Source: Mesorhizobium sp. WSM2240
Lineage (GTDB): Bacteria > Pseudomonadota > Alphaproteobacteria > Rhizobiales > Rhizobiaceae
Length of the DNA stretch: 64,000 nucleotides
Assembly (NCBI RefSeq): GCF_040438645.1
Contig: NZ_CP159253.1
Coordinates: 3,038,001-3,102,000 of the forward strand
Direction: 5' to 3'
Position numbers and translations under genes: made by a program. The notes beneath the pieces are model-generated. The model saw nothing but the letters and a program-made list of their open reading frames with translations. It was not told the DNA's origin and did not search any database. Of the stretch, positions 37,744 through 45,720 are shown piece by piece (the stretch's first letter is position 1; each line of letters opens with the position of its first letter).

Positions 37744-38937
37744 TTGGACCAGGACAATCCACAGAACGTAATTGTTGCGGGAACCGGCCCGGCCGGGCTG
37801 ATCGCGGCACTCGGACTGGCGCATACTGGCTTCCGGGTCACGCTCGCCGGTCCCGAGGTCGGCCGCAACGACGGCCGCACAACGGCGCTGATGTCTCCGG
37901 CGCTGGGCTTTCTCGACACGCTCGGCATTCTCGATGCGATCCAGGCCAAGGCGGCACCGCTGCGTGCGATGCGCATCGTCGACGCGACGAACCGGCTGAT
38001 CCGCAGCCCCGTCGTCACCTTCCATGCCGGCGAGGTCGGGGAAGAGTTCTTCGGGCTGAATGTACCCAATCGCGCCTTGAACGCCGCCCTGGAGCGGGCA
38101 GTGGCGGCGCATTCCCGCATAGAGTGGCGCCGGACTCTGGTCGACAGCTGGGCGGTCGGCACGGATCGGGTCACGGCAGTACTGGCCGACGGTGACCAGG
38201 TGCCCGGTGCGCTTGCCGTCGCCGCCGATGGGCGCATGTCGCCTGCCAGGCAGGCGGCAGGCATTTCGACCTCGACGCGGGCATACCGCCAAGCCGCACT
38301 GGTCATCAATTTCGAGCATGCCCGGCCGCACGGCTTCATCTCCACCGAATTCCACACAGAAACCGGGCCATTCACGCAGGTGCCGCTGCCGGGCGACCGC
38401 TCGAGTCTCGTATGGGTGGTCACGCCCGAAACCGCAGAGGAACTCGCCGCGCTGGATGACGATGCTCTTTCCGCCAAGGTCGAGGAGCGGATGCAGTCGA
38501 TGCTAGGGCGCGTTTCGGTGGAGCCGGGCCGGCAGATCTATCGGCTGTCGGCGGCGATGCCGGCGCGGTTTGCACAAAATCGCGTGGCACTCGTCGGCGA
38601 GGCCGCCCATGTCTTCCCGCCAATCGGCGCGCAAGGCTTGAATCTCGGTATCAGGGACGTCCAGGAACTGCTTGCGATTGCAGCGGAAAACCGAGCCGAC
38701 CCGGGCTCGCCGGCGGCTCTGGCAGCCTATGATGCCAAGCGCCGGCCCGACATTCTGGCGCGCACCGGCGCGGTCAATCTGCTCAACCGGTCGCTGCTTT
38801 CCGATATGTTGCCGGCGCAGATGATGCGCAGCGCGGGCCTCGGCGTGCTCGGCGCTTTCGCGCCGCTGCGCGCGTTCTTCATGCGCGAGGGCCTCAGGCC
38901 CGGCAGCGGCTTCTCGTCGATCTTCTCAAGGGAATAA
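37744..38937 (+). CDS. UbiH/VisC-family FAD-dependent monooxygenase
   Basis: 397 residues from a TTG at 37744 with GGAAG upstream. FAD-binding GAGxxG variant VAGTGPAGLIAALGLAHTG at the N-terminus, middle DG-type motif (VAADGRMSPARQAAGI), and the second FAD motif NRVALVGEAAHVFPPIGAQG, in which Glu replaces the usual Asp (GDAAH). Family members hydroxylate ubiquinone precursors. Specific step not assignable. The 3' end overlaps the convergent permease remnant by 12 bases. Confidence 0.82.
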   Translation: MDQDNPQNVIVAGTGPAGLIAALGLAHTGFRVTLAGPEVGRNDGRTTALMSPALGFLDTLGILDAIQAKAAPLRAMRIVDATNRLIRSPVVTFHAGEVGEEFFGLNVPNRALNAALERAVAAHSRIEWRRTLVDSWAVGTDRVTAVLADGDQVPGALAVAADGRMSPARQAAGISTSTRAYRQAALVINFEHARPHGFISTEFHTETGPFTQVPLPGDRSSLVWVVTPETAEELAALDDDALSAKVEERMQSMLGRVSVEPGRQIYRLSAAMPARFAQNRVALVGEAAHVFPPIGAQGLNLGIRDVQELLAIAAENRADPGSPAALAAYDAKRRPDILARTGAVNLLNRSLLSDMLPAQMMRSAGLGVLGAFAPLRAFFMREGLRPGSGFSSIFSRE

Positions 38938-39492
38938 GTCCGGCGGCAGCATGCCGGTGGTGATGGCGTAGAGAAGCGCCGTCACCGTGCCGACCGAAAG
39001 GCAGGTGGTGATGAGCACGCTGGCCGACGCGCGCTCCACCCAGACGCCATATTGCTGGGCGATCACGAAGACGTTGGTCGCCGTCGGCAGCCCCGCCAGG
39101 AGCACGGCCGAAAACACCCAGATCTCCGAAAAATTGCCTACCGAGCTAAGCACGATATAGCAGATCAGCGGGTGTACGATCAGCTTGAGCGCGGCGATGG
39201 GCGCCAGTTCCTTGGGAACGCGTTTGAGCGGCCGCAGCGCCAGCGTAACGCCCATGGCGAACAGCGCGCAGGGTGCGGCGGCGCTGGACAGGTATTCGAG
39301 AAAACGTTCGATCGGCAGCGGCGGCCGGAACTCGATCGCCGCCGCTGCCACGCCTACGGCTGTCGCTACAATGAACGGATGCAGCAGGATCTTTTTGGCC
39401 ACGCCGACCGCAAGCAGCAGCGGCGGCGTCTTTTCGCCGCCCGACAACGCCATCATCAACGGCGCCATGACGAAATGCATGATGTTTTCGAA
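38926..39492 (-). pseudogene. AEC family (auxin efflux carrier-like) permease, N-terminus missing
   Basis: C-terminal ~188 residues of a membrane transporter of the AEC family that normally has about 310 residues and ten helices. Typical C-half motifs: PCALFAMGVTLALRP and LLAGLPTATNVFVIAQQY. The coding sequence is recognisable back to about 39490 (FENIMHFVMAPL), then an in-frame TGA at 39498-39496 and unrelated sequence follow. The first ~120 residues are not found elsewhere in the window. The break is the chromosome/phage boundary. Confidence 0.85.
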
Positions 39493-39500
39493 GCATCAAA
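39481..39500. other. chromosome/phage junction
   Basis: Left of about 39490 the sequence is rhizobial chromosome; right of it gene style, orientation and content are those of a phage. The sequence just inside (GCATCAAAATTCAAGG, 39493-39508) is nearly repeated (15 of 16) at 40576-40591, GCATCAAAATCCAAGG. No tRNA, integrase or recognisable att core is present. May be a true integration or an assembly chimera. Confidence 0.6.
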
Positions 39501-39579
39501 ATTCAAGGCCCAAATTGCCTCCAAACCCGGGAAAACCAAGCTGTTCCGGTCGGCATCTAAGGTAAACGACGGCAAGAAT

Positions 39580-39613
39580 GGGTGTGTTCGGCAACACTGT
39601 GTTGAACACACCC
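39580..39613. promoter_or_regulatory. perfect inverted repeat upstream of the phage HTH regulator
   Basis: GGGTGTGTTC (39580-39589) and GAACACACCC (39604-39613) are perfect inverted arms with an inner imperfect AACAC-t-GTGTT. It ends 19 bases before the start of the HTH gene at 39633. Likely operator for autoregulation; without a T-run it is not a terminator. Confidence 0.6.
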
Positions 39614-39632
39614 ATCGTGGGACGAGGACACT

Positions 39633-40085
39633 ATGTCTATACAACCAATGGGCGACTTCCGCTCGAATAAAAAGTGGCCCGAGGGCCCGATTGAAGACTG
39701 GCAGCAAGGGGCGAGCTACGGATGGATCGAGGAGAAATACGGCCGATCCTATAGCACCGTCGCAAAACTGATCCGCAACGCCAAGGCTCTTGGCGTCAAG
39801 CGGATTGTAGACACAGCTGGCCGGAAGCGCCAGGGCGGACGCACTCCGTTGAATGATCAGAAGCCGTTGAGCTATGGTCATCACAGCGTGGGTATCCGAC
39901 TCAATCGCTTCCGGGAGATCGAGAACGTCTACACATACCAGAAGCTGGCCGACATGATCGACGTGAACCGCCTGACGGTTCGCAAGATGGAACTCGGCCT
40001 TCACGACTTCACGCTCGGCGAGATCCAGAAGCTGGCCGAGTTGATGGACGTGCAAGTACAGGAGCTCTTGAGACCCTTCACATGA
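39633..40085 (+). CDS. phage HTH transcriptional regulator, repressor-like
   Basis: 150 residues. Two DNA-binding regions: an N-terminal helix-turn-helix (ASYGWIEEKYGRSYSTVAKL) resembling HTH of resolvase/sigma-like type, and a C-terminal Cro/C1-type HTH (YTYQKLADMIDVNRLTVRKM, then LGEIQKLAELMDVQVQELL). First gene of the phage region, with GAGG as ribosome binding site and an inverted repeat upstream. It could be an immunity repressor or an early regulator. It overlaps the next ORF by four bases. Confidence 0.72.
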   Translation: MSIQPMGDFRSNKKWPEGPIEDWQQGASYGWIEEKYGRSYSTVAKLIRNAKALGVKRIVDTAGRKRQGGRTPLNDQKPLSYGHHSVGIRLNRFREIENVYTYQKLADMIDVNRLTVRKMELGLHDFTLGEIQKLAELMDVQVQELLRPFT

Positions 40086-40258
40086 TTGAAACGAGACTGA
40101 AGAACTATTGGACGGCCATCCGCAGATTGCGGATGGCCCCCGATCGCCAGAAGGAGCTCGACGGCCCCTTCAAGCTCGCCGTGTCGCTGGAGAAGGACCC
40201 CCGCCTCCGAGCGATGATGGTCAACATCTATAACAAGGAACATCAACAGCCGGCCTAG
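40082..40258 (+). CDS. small phage protein, 58 residues
   Basis: Starts at ATG 40082, overlapping the HTH gene stop (ATGA), and ends at TAG 40258. Basic, helical (MIETRLKNYWTAIRRLRMAP, later DPRLRAMMVNIYNKEH). No family recognised. Its stop codon lies in the loop of a terminator hairpin. Confidence 0.6.
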   Translation: MIETRLKNYWTAIRRLRMAPDRQKELDGPFKLAVSLEKDPRLRAMMVNIYNKEHQQPA

Positions 40259-40271
40259 TGCCGGCTTTTTC
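40248..40271 (+). terminator. rho-independent terminator overlapping a stop codon
   Basis: Stem AGCCGGC (40248-40254), loop CTAGT, stem GCCGGCT (40260-40266), then TTTT. The TAG stop of the 58-residue gene is in the loop. It would end or attenuate the regulator transcript before the next genes. Confidence 0.75.
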
Positions 40272-40287
40272 TTTGGGAAAAATCCAA

Positions 40288-40617
40288 ATGAACGACAACG
40301 TGAAACCGCTGGTCGAGCAGCTGCTCGACCTGAAGGAGAAGCTCGCCCCGCTCGAAGCCAAGTTCGAGGCGGCCAAGGAAAGCATCCGCGCAGCTGGCGC
40401 CAGCACCTATCCGGTCCCCGGCCGGGGCAAGGTCATCGTCTCGGCTCCGTCCGAGGTCAAAGCCAAGGGCACCGAGATCGTGATCGACCCGGAGAAGCTC
40501 GACGCGGCCGATCCTACGCTCAAGGCGCAGCTCTTTGCCCTTGGAATTTTGCAAACAGCCACGATCTATAGCAGGGCATCAAAATCCAAGGTTGAGGTGA
40601 AACTGGAGGCCGCGTGA
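40288..40617 (+). CDS. hypothetical phage protein, 109 residues
   Basis: From ATG 40288. N-terminal third is a coiled coil (PLVEQLLDLKEKLAPLEAKF), followed by a Gly/Pro segment (YPVPGRGKVIVSAPSEVK). Not recognised. Overlaps the next gene by four bases (GTGA). Confidence 0.6.
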   Translation: MNDNVKPLVEQLLDLKEKLAPLEAKFEAAKESIRAAGASTYPVPGRGKVIVSAPSEVKAKGTEIVIDPEKLDAADPTLKAQLFALGILQTATIYSRASKSKVEVKLEAA

Positions 40618-41228
40618 ACGGACTACACTGGGAGGGCGATATCGCCTTCCTGATCCAGGGCGAGAAAGTTCAAACTGCTTTCGATTTCGAAATACCCTGT
40701 CCGTTCGACCAGAACAAGGACCCCGGCGATCACCGCATCGATCTTCGCATAGAGTGTGATCCCTCTCGCTTCCCTGCCGACCCGCTCATCGACGCCATGT
40801 CGCCGATACCGCGGGACACCGGCGAACCTGCAGCTTTCCTAACACAACAGGATCTGTCCATCATTCTCGCGACCCTCGCGCGGATGTCCACCCCGTCGAA
40901 GCTCCCCATCGCCCCCTTCTGGAGCCTGAAGCCCGACAAAATCGTTCGCCTGCTCGAACTCACCAACGTCCAGCCGCTCGTACTGACGGGCGTCAGAGCG
41001 ACGAACAAGAGCGCCGTCGACCAGATACTGGAGGCGGTCCCGTACCTGCCCCGCAAGCTGGTCCTGCAGGGCGAACAGACCCTCATCCTCCGGCCCGAGG
41101 CCAGGAGAATTTCAACAGCCCTTGGGGACCTGAACCCCGCCGACTTCGTCTCCCTGCCATGGGAGGCCTACGGCGCGCATCTCCTCAAGCGACACATGCT
41201 CTCAAAAGGAACTGGAAATGAACACTGA
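40614..41228 (+). CDS. hypothetical phage protein, 204 residues
   Basis: GTG start at 40614 overlapping the previous stop. Mixed alpha/beta composition, no membrane segment, no motif recognised (contains LTGVRATNKSAVDQILEAVP). Part of the tightly packed early block. Confidence 0.6.
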   Translation: MNGLHWEGDIAFLIQGEKVQTAFDFEIPCPFDQNKDPGDHRIDLRIECDPSRFPADPLIDAMSPIPRDTGEPAAFLTQQDLSIILATLARMSTPSKLPIAPFWSLKPDKIVRLLELTNVQPLVLTGVRATNKSAVDQILEAVPYLPRKLVLQGEQTLILRPEARRISTALGDLNPADFVSLPWEAYGAHLLKRHMLSKGTGNEH

Positions 41229-41604
41229 ACGTCAATCGAACGTCATCGCCGCCGTCTTCCACAATGGTTACAACGCCTCCAAGCGCTACCACTACTTCTG
41301 CAAATACCCGGTGCGTGTCGGCGATCACGTCATCGTGGACAGCCCCTACTCCGGCTATGCCTGCGTCAAGGTGGTCGACGTCCTGCCGAACGGCTCGATC
41401 AAGGCCACCAAGCCGGTCATCCAGGTCGTGGACGACGGCGATTACCGGGCCGACATCGAGCGCCAGAAGCGCATCGCCCAGATCAAGGCGAAGTTGAAGG
41501 CCCGTCAGGCCGAGATCGCCGAGCTCGAGTTCTTCCGCCACTTGGCCAAGATCGACAAGGAGTCGAGCGCTCTGGTCGCCGAGCTGGAGCAGCTGGCGGC
41601 ATGA
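41218..41604 (+). CDS. hypothetical phage protein, SH3-like N-terminus and coiled coil
   Basis: 128 residues. The N-half is beta-rich (YPVRVGDHVIVDSPYSGYAC, VKVVDVLPNG), like a small barrel; the C-half is a coiled coil (KRIAQIKAKLKARQAEIAEL). Function unknown. Confidence 0.6.
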   Translation: MNTERQSNVIAAVFHNGYNASKRYHYFCKYPVRVGDHVIVDSPYSGYACVKVVDVLPNGSIKATKPVIQVVDDGDYRADIERQKRIAQIKAKLKARQAEIAELEFFRHLAKIDKESSALVAELEQLAA

Positions 41605-41759
41605 CCGAGGATGAGCGCATCCGCGACCTCCGGCCAAGCTTTGGCCTCCTCGACGCGAAGCGGATCGCTCGCCGTGAGCGCCTGGAGGCGGAAATCGAAC
41701 AAGCAGGGACGATCGACGACATCAAGGCCGTCCTGCGCCTGATGATGGAGAAGAGATGA
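41601..41759 (+). CDS. small phage protein, 52 residues
   Basis: ATG 41601 overlaps the previous stop (ATGA) and its own stop overlaps the next start. Charged and helical (RRERLEAEIEQAGTIDDIKA). Supported by the overlap pattern only. Confidence 0.5.
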   Translation: MTEDERIRDLRPSFGLLDAKRIARRERLEAEIEQAGTIDDIKAVLRLMMEKR

Positions 41760-41953
41760 TGTTTGAGACCGAGGTGAAGGTGCTGCGTACCTTGGCCGGC
41801 GACGACCAGCTGGATGGCTGGGGCGCCGCGGTGTCCGCTGCCCTGGGGTATCTCCAGGGCAGCGGGTTCGCAACACGAGGGTCTGACCCGCAGCTCACCG
41901 ACAAGGGCAAGGCCAAACTGAAGGAGCTCGGCTATGCCACACCCCAAGGATAA
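41756..41953 (+). CDS. small phage protein, winged-helix-like
   Basis: 65 residues (MMFETEVKVLRTLAGD...LTDKGKAKLKELGYA). The LTDKGKAKLKELG ending is like the wing of a small winged-helix protein. Unknown role. Confidence 0.55.
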   Translation: MMFETEVKVLRTLAGDDQLDGWGAAVSAALGYLQGSGFATRGSDPQLTDKGKAKLKELGYATPQG

Positions 41954-42344
41954 ATCCGACGAAGAACTTCTTTGGGAGAGTGTTGGAGAAGCTGACACCC
42001 TTCGGAAGCGACTGGTCCGGGTGGAGCAAGAGCGGGACGCCTACAAGAAAGCCAGCGAAGGAGCCGGCGTCTGCATGACCTGTGTGATCCAAGCGCCGGA
42101 CCCATACGGTTGCTCGGACTGCCTGAACACCGGTTGGTTCCAAGGCGACCCCTACGAACGGGTCAAGCAGCTGGAGGCCGTGGTCAAGAAGACCTTGCGT
42201 TGGGCCGAGGCGCGCTGCCCCTGCCACAACGAGGAGCCCAACCCGTGCCCTCTTTGCGGCGCGTCCGTCGAGAACCTCGAAGGTTGCAAGTCGGCCGAGA
42301 ACACGATCCCGCGTGATCTGCTCACGGAACTTCGCCGTGTCTGA
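41934..42344 (+). CDS. Cys-rich phage protein with coiled coil
   Basis: 136 residues. Coiled coil at about 15-42, then CMTCVIQAPDPYGCSDCL and RCPCHNEEPNPCPLCG, giving two probable zinc-binding sites. Overlaps genes on both sides. No family recognised. Confidence 0.6.
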   Translation: MPHPKDKSDEELLWESVGEADTLRKRLVRVEQERDAYKKASEGAGVCMTCVIQAPDPYGCSDCLNTGWFQGDPYERVKQLEAVVKKTLRWAEARCPCHNEEPNPCPLCGASVENLEGCKSAENTIPRDLLTELRRV

Positions 42345-42588
42345 CCTCGCCAACCGCCTGGAAAAGGCTCGGGCCGAGGTTGCTCGGCTTGAGCGAGAGT
42401 TCGCCCAAGGACCATGCCGGGAGTTCGGCCACAAGTGGAAACTCCTCGGCGGGTGCAACGCCAGCTGCGGTGAAAGCTGTGGCTGCTCTGTGCCCGTCCA
42501 CATCTGCACCAAGTGCAATGACTGCGACTACGGCGACAACGCCGAAGCCGCCGAGATCCGTCAGAAATGTGAGGACCTAAATGTTTGA
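42337..42588 (+). CDS. small Cys-rich phage protein
   Basis: 83 residues from GTG 42337 (VSDLANRLEKARAEVARLE). N-terminal coiled coil and a Cys/His cluster (CNASCGESCGCSVPVHICTK, then CNDCDYG). Together with the previous gene it makes a pair of zinc-finger-like proteins of similar design. Confidence 0.55.
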   Translation: MSDLANRLEKARAEVARLEREFAQGPCREFGHKWKLLGGCNASCGESCGCSVPVHICTKCNDCDYGDNAEAAEIRQKCEDLNV

Positions 42589-42799
42589 TTATTGGCTTGG
42601 CTTCGGCCTGATCGCCGCGCTCCTGTCCCTCTACCCGTTCGTGTTCCGGCGTGAACCCTTCACGCTGATCGATGGCTTCATGTTCCTCCTCCTGTTGGCC
42701 TTCGGTCCCATCGGGCTCGCCGCCATCCTCCTGGTCGCGGGGCTGCACATCATCTGGATCATCCCCTGGGGCATGACGCTCTTCGGCCGGAGGCGCTGA
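42581..42799 (+). CDS. small membrane protein, phage
   Basis: 72 residues with two hydrophobic helices (WLGFGLIAALLSLYPFVF; FMFLLLLAFGPIGLAAILLV). Basic C-terminus. Located among replication genes, not lysis genes, so holin function is not assumed. Confidence 0.6.
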   Translation: MFDYWLGFGLIAALLSLYPFVFRREPFTLIDGFMFLLLLAFGPIGLAAILLVAGLHIIWIIPWGMTLFGRRR

Positions 42800-44406
42800 T
42801 GGACCCCAACGTCTCGCTCCGCGACTACCAGGTTGCGGACCTGGCCTACTATATCCGCAATCCCAAATGCCTCAATCTCTCGGACCCTGGCACCGGCAAG
42901 ACACCCTCCGTGGTCGTCTACCAGTGGTATCTCTGGTCTCGGGAGAAGATCGGCTCGGCATTCGTGATGCCCCTCTCGCTCCTGAAAAAGAACCGGGACG
43001 AGATCCTGCGCTTCACGGATTTCAAGCCGGACGAGGTCACGATCGTCAAGGGGCTGAAGCCCCTCTCCCCGGCTCAGATCAAGCTCGCCGAGACGCTCCG
43101 GAAGTGGAGCGGCCCATACGAGCTGTTTGGCTCGCAGAAGGTCACCTTCAAAGCTCTGCTGCAGGCTGGCGTGGTCGACGAGGACCAGAACGTCAACGAG
43201 CAGATGCTCCACGCCAGGACGGTCCTGCCGTACGAGCTGGCGAACCCCGGCAACACCAAAGTGTTCCTGATGGGCTTCGACGCCTTCTCGACCCACTGGA
43301 GGGCGCTACCTGACTTCGTCAAGGCGGTCCAGGTGGACGAGATCCACAAGGGCTACAAGGGCGACAGCTCGGCCCGCACCCAAGGCTTCTACGAGTCCTT
43401 CCAGCGGCAGATGACCCACTTCCTGGGCATGACCGGGACGCTTGTCTCCGGCAGGCTGGACAGTGCCTATCCGGCAATCCGCGTGATCGAGCCTCGCTAC
43501 TATGGCTCGTACAAGTCTTTCTATTGGTATCACGCGATCGAAGACCCGTTCACCGGGAAGCTCTCATCGTGGCGCAACCACGAGAAACTGTCGGCCATCT
43601 TCCGCAAGCACGCCATCCGGCGCACCTTCGAGATGGTCTACGGCAAGGAGGCCAAGGTCATCATCCCCGAGTTCGTGGAGATGTCCGAGAAGCAGCGGGA
43701 GATCTACGACAAGTTCAAGGACGAAGCGTTCCTCGAACTGGAGAAGTTCTTCCTGGAAGGCACCGAGCCAGGCGTGGCGTTCATCCGCGCCAGGCAGATC
43801 ATGGAGCACCCGAACTCCTTCCCCGATCTGGCGGGCGCGGCCGGCGATACGATCGACATCATGAAGGGCGCCCGCTGCGGGAAGGAAGAGCGTCTCGACA
43901 TCCACTTCGAAGATCACCAACGCACTGGCAAGCCGGTGATCGTCTACGCAGCGCTCAAGCCCCAGCAGTATCGCATCCTGGAGCTGGCCCGCTCGTACGG
44001 CCTCAAGGCCGAAGTGATCAACGGCGACGTCACGCCGAAGAGGCGTGGCGAGATCGACGAGGCGTTCCGCAAGGGCGAGCTCAACTGCATCATCGCCTCG
44101 CCGGCCGTGGCCGACGTCGGCTTCAACTGGCAGTTCTGTGGCGAGCAGGAGGTGGATCACATGATCTTCGCCTCGCTCGACTTCCTCGACACCACAGTCC
44201 TGCAGGCCTACCGCCGAGCCATTCGCGGCAAGCGTGGTTCACCACTACGCATCACGGTCCTGCTTTACGAGGACAGCCTTGATCAACGGATCACCTGGAT
44301 CATCTACCAGAAGTCGCTCGACGCGCACAAGGTGGACCCAACTCACCAGGTGTTGAGGCTGTTCGAACACAACATCGACGCCGAGCCTATGAAGGAGGCA
44401 GCATGA
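42799..44406 (+). CDS. phage SF2 helicase
   Basis: 535 residues. Walker A DPGTGKTPSVVV (near residue 30), DEIH box in QVDEIHKGYKGDSS, motif III GMTGT, and C-domain motifs VADVGFNWQF and the Arg-rich AYRRAIRGKRG (motif VI). SNF2/DEAD-like architecture. Likely the phage replicative or recombination helicase/translocase. Its start base is the last base of the previous gene. Confidence 0.88.
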   Translation: MDPNVSLRDYQVADLAYYIRNPKCLNLSDPGTGKTPSVVVYQWYLWSREKIGSAFVMPLSLLKKNRDEILRFTDFKPDEVTIVKGLKPLSPAQIKLAETLRKWSGPYELFGSQKVTFKALLQAGVVDEDQNVNEQMLHARTVLPYELANPGNTKVFLMGFDAFSTHWRALPDFVKAVQVDEIHKGYKGDSSARTQGFYESFQRQMTHFLGMTGTLVSGRLDSAYPAIRVIEPRYYGSYKSFYWYHAIEDPFTGKLSSWRNHEKLSAIFRKHAIRRTFEMVYGKEAKVIIPEFVEMSEKQREIYDKFKDEAFLELEKFFLEGTEPGVAFIRARQIMEHPNSFPDLAGAAGDTIDIMKGARCGKEERLDIHFEDHQRTGKPVIVYAALKPQQYRILELARSYGLKAEVINGDVTPKRRGEIDEAFRKGELNCIIASPAVADVGFNWQFCGEQEVDHMIFASLDFLDTTVLQAYRRAIRGKRGSPLRITVLLYEDSLDQRITWIIYQKSLDAHKVDPTHQVLRLFEHNIDAEPMKEAA

Positions 44407-44627
44407 AGATCATCCACGCTCATTGCGAAAGCGACTGGGAAGGCCTCTATATCGACGGCATCTGCGTCGCGCAGGAACATTCCCTTCGTCTTGGAAGCAT
44501 TTTGGAGCTGATCAAAGATCGCGGGCAACCGATCGCGGAGTACGAGCCGAAATGGGTCGACCCGGATTGGATGGACGAACAAGGGTATCTGCCCGAGGAC
44601 ATCAAGGAGGTTCAATGGAGTAAATAG
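44403..44627 (+). CDS. hypothetical phage protein, 74 residues
   Basis: Overlaps the helicase by four bases. Acidic (YEPKWVDPDWMDEQGYLPED). No motif recognised. Last gene before the first module boundary. Confidence 0.6.
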   Translation: MKIIHAHCESDWEGLYIDGICVAQEHSLRLGSILELIKDRGQPIAEYEPKWVDPDWMDEQGYLPEDIKEVQWSK

Positions 44628-44633
44628 TTTCGC

Positions 44634-44650
44634 GTTACTCTAGGACAAGA
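44634..44650 (+). promoter_or_regulatory. asymmetric phage element, copy 1
   Basis: GTTACTCTAGGACAAGA. Matches the 16-base consensus KWTACTCTAGGGGAAG seen also at 53892-53909 (reverse), 57971-57988 (reverse) and 60227-60245. It lies between a gene end and a stem-loop. Candidate phage promoter, operator or stoperator. Confidence 0.6.
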
Positions 44651-44653
44651 GAA

Positions 44654-44684
44654 AAAGGCCCGTCGTAATTCGGCGGGCCTTTCT
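44654..44684 (+). terminator. rho-independent terminator
   Basis: AAAGGCCCG (44654-44662), 11-base loop, CGGGCCTTT (44674-44682) followed by CTT. Ends the helicase transcript, 58 bases before the next gene. Confidence 0.75.
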
Positions 44685-44741
44685 TACATCACGACTACCG
44701 CAACAAAGCGGTGATGAAACTGAAAACGAAAGGACTACCGA

Positions 44742-45392
44742 ATGAACAACATCGACGCCGCCATCAATCAGGCCACGCAGGCTGCAGGCAACATCCCGCA
44801 GGAAGCTGCCCCGAACGTTCCCGCCACTGTCGCACCCCAGAACACCGCCGTTGGACGCCCGATGGGCCTCGACGACGCAATGGCCGGGGCGGTCACTGTG
44901 GACGAGTGGCTCAAGGTCAACGAACACGGCCTCCAGATCGGCGCCAAGAAGCCGCTCCTGGAGGAAATCAAGGTTCGCATCGACTTGAGCGACGTGACCT
45001 ACAACGAGACCGTGAAGTACGGCAATCCGGCGACCTATCGGAAGACCTACGATCGCGTCATGGCCTCGGATGGCAGCACCTGGGCGCAGGCCCTGTCGGA
45101 GGCTCGCTCCGTCGACCCCCGCGCTCGCCCCTACAAGTCGGCCGATATCCAGATGGAGATGGTCGACGACGTGAAGCTGAAGGAAGAGACGGTCGAAGCC
45201 GGCACCACGCTGGGCCACTCCTTCTCGACCACCGGTTTCAAGGCGTTCGCCAAGCTGGTGAAGCAGATGACCAAGGACGGTGCCGATCCGTCGAGCGACA
45301 CCGTCGAGGTGACGGTCGGCTACGTCGAGCAGAGCTCGAACGGCAACACCTGGGGCATCCTGGACTTCAAGGACTACACAGTCGTCGGCTAA
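44742..45392 (+). CDS. hypothetical phage protein, possible ssDNA-binding role
   Basis: 216 residues, preceded by AAGGAC. Low-complexity Ala/Asn/Pro N-terminus (about 1-45), then a mixed beta/alpha domain (KVRIDLSDVTYNETVKYG to VGYVEQSSNGNTWGILDF). Flanked by terminators on both sides, so it is a single-gene unit that can be expressed strongly, as is common for phage ssDNA-binding proteins. The function is inference from position only. Confidence 0.5.
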   Translation: MNNIDAAINQATQAAGNIPQEAAPNVPATVAPQNTAVGRPMGLDDAMAGAVTVDEWLKVNEHGLQIGAKKPLLEEIKVRIDLSDVTYNETVKYGNPATYRKTYDRVMASDGSTWAQALSEARSVDPRARPYKSADIQMEMVDDVKLKEETVEAGTTLGHSFSTTGFKAFAKLVKQMTKDGADPSSDTVEVTVGYVEQSSNGNTWGILDFKDYTVVG

Positions 45393-45413
45393 TCGCCGCC
45401 TCGACTGACAAAG

Positions 45414-45441
45414 GGGCGGGGTCAATGACCCCGCCCTTTTT
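45414..45441 (+). terminator. strong rho-independent terminator
   Basis: GGGCGGGGTCA (45414-45424), A, TGACCCCGCCC (45426-45436), then TTTTT. An 11-bp perfect arm pair. Separates the 216-residue protein from gapR-like and the polymerase block. Confidence 0.9.
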
Positions 45442-45468
45442 CTTTGAACAACAACCCGGAGAATTTTC

Positions 45469-45720
45469 ATGAGTGAAGAAGCCACGACAATCGCGGCCAA
45501 TGATCTGCGCGCCATCATCGAGCGCATCGAGCGCCTCGAAGAGGAGAAGTCCACGATCGCCGAGGACATCAAGCAGGTGCTCGCCGAGGCGAAGGGCAAG
45601 GGCTACGACACGACCACCATTCGTAAGATCGTCGCTCTGCGTCGGCTCGACGAAGCCGAGCGCCAAGAGGCCGAGGCCATGCTCGACCTCTACAAGGAAG
45701 CGCTGGGGATGGCAGCGTAA
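45469..45720 (+). CDS. GapR-like (DUF2312) DNA-binding protein
   Basis: 83 residues with the DUF2312/GapR pattern: [53 protein letters not shown]. In Caulobacter GapR binds overtwisted DNA ahead of polymerases and helps topoisomerases. A phage copy next to replication genes could protect or mark its replicating DNA. Good ribosome binding site (GGAGAATTTTC). Confidence 0.85.
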   Translation: MSEEATTIAANDLRAIIERIERLEEEKSTIAEDIKQVLAEAKGKGYDTTTIRKIVALRRLDEAERQEAEAMLDLYKEALGMAA

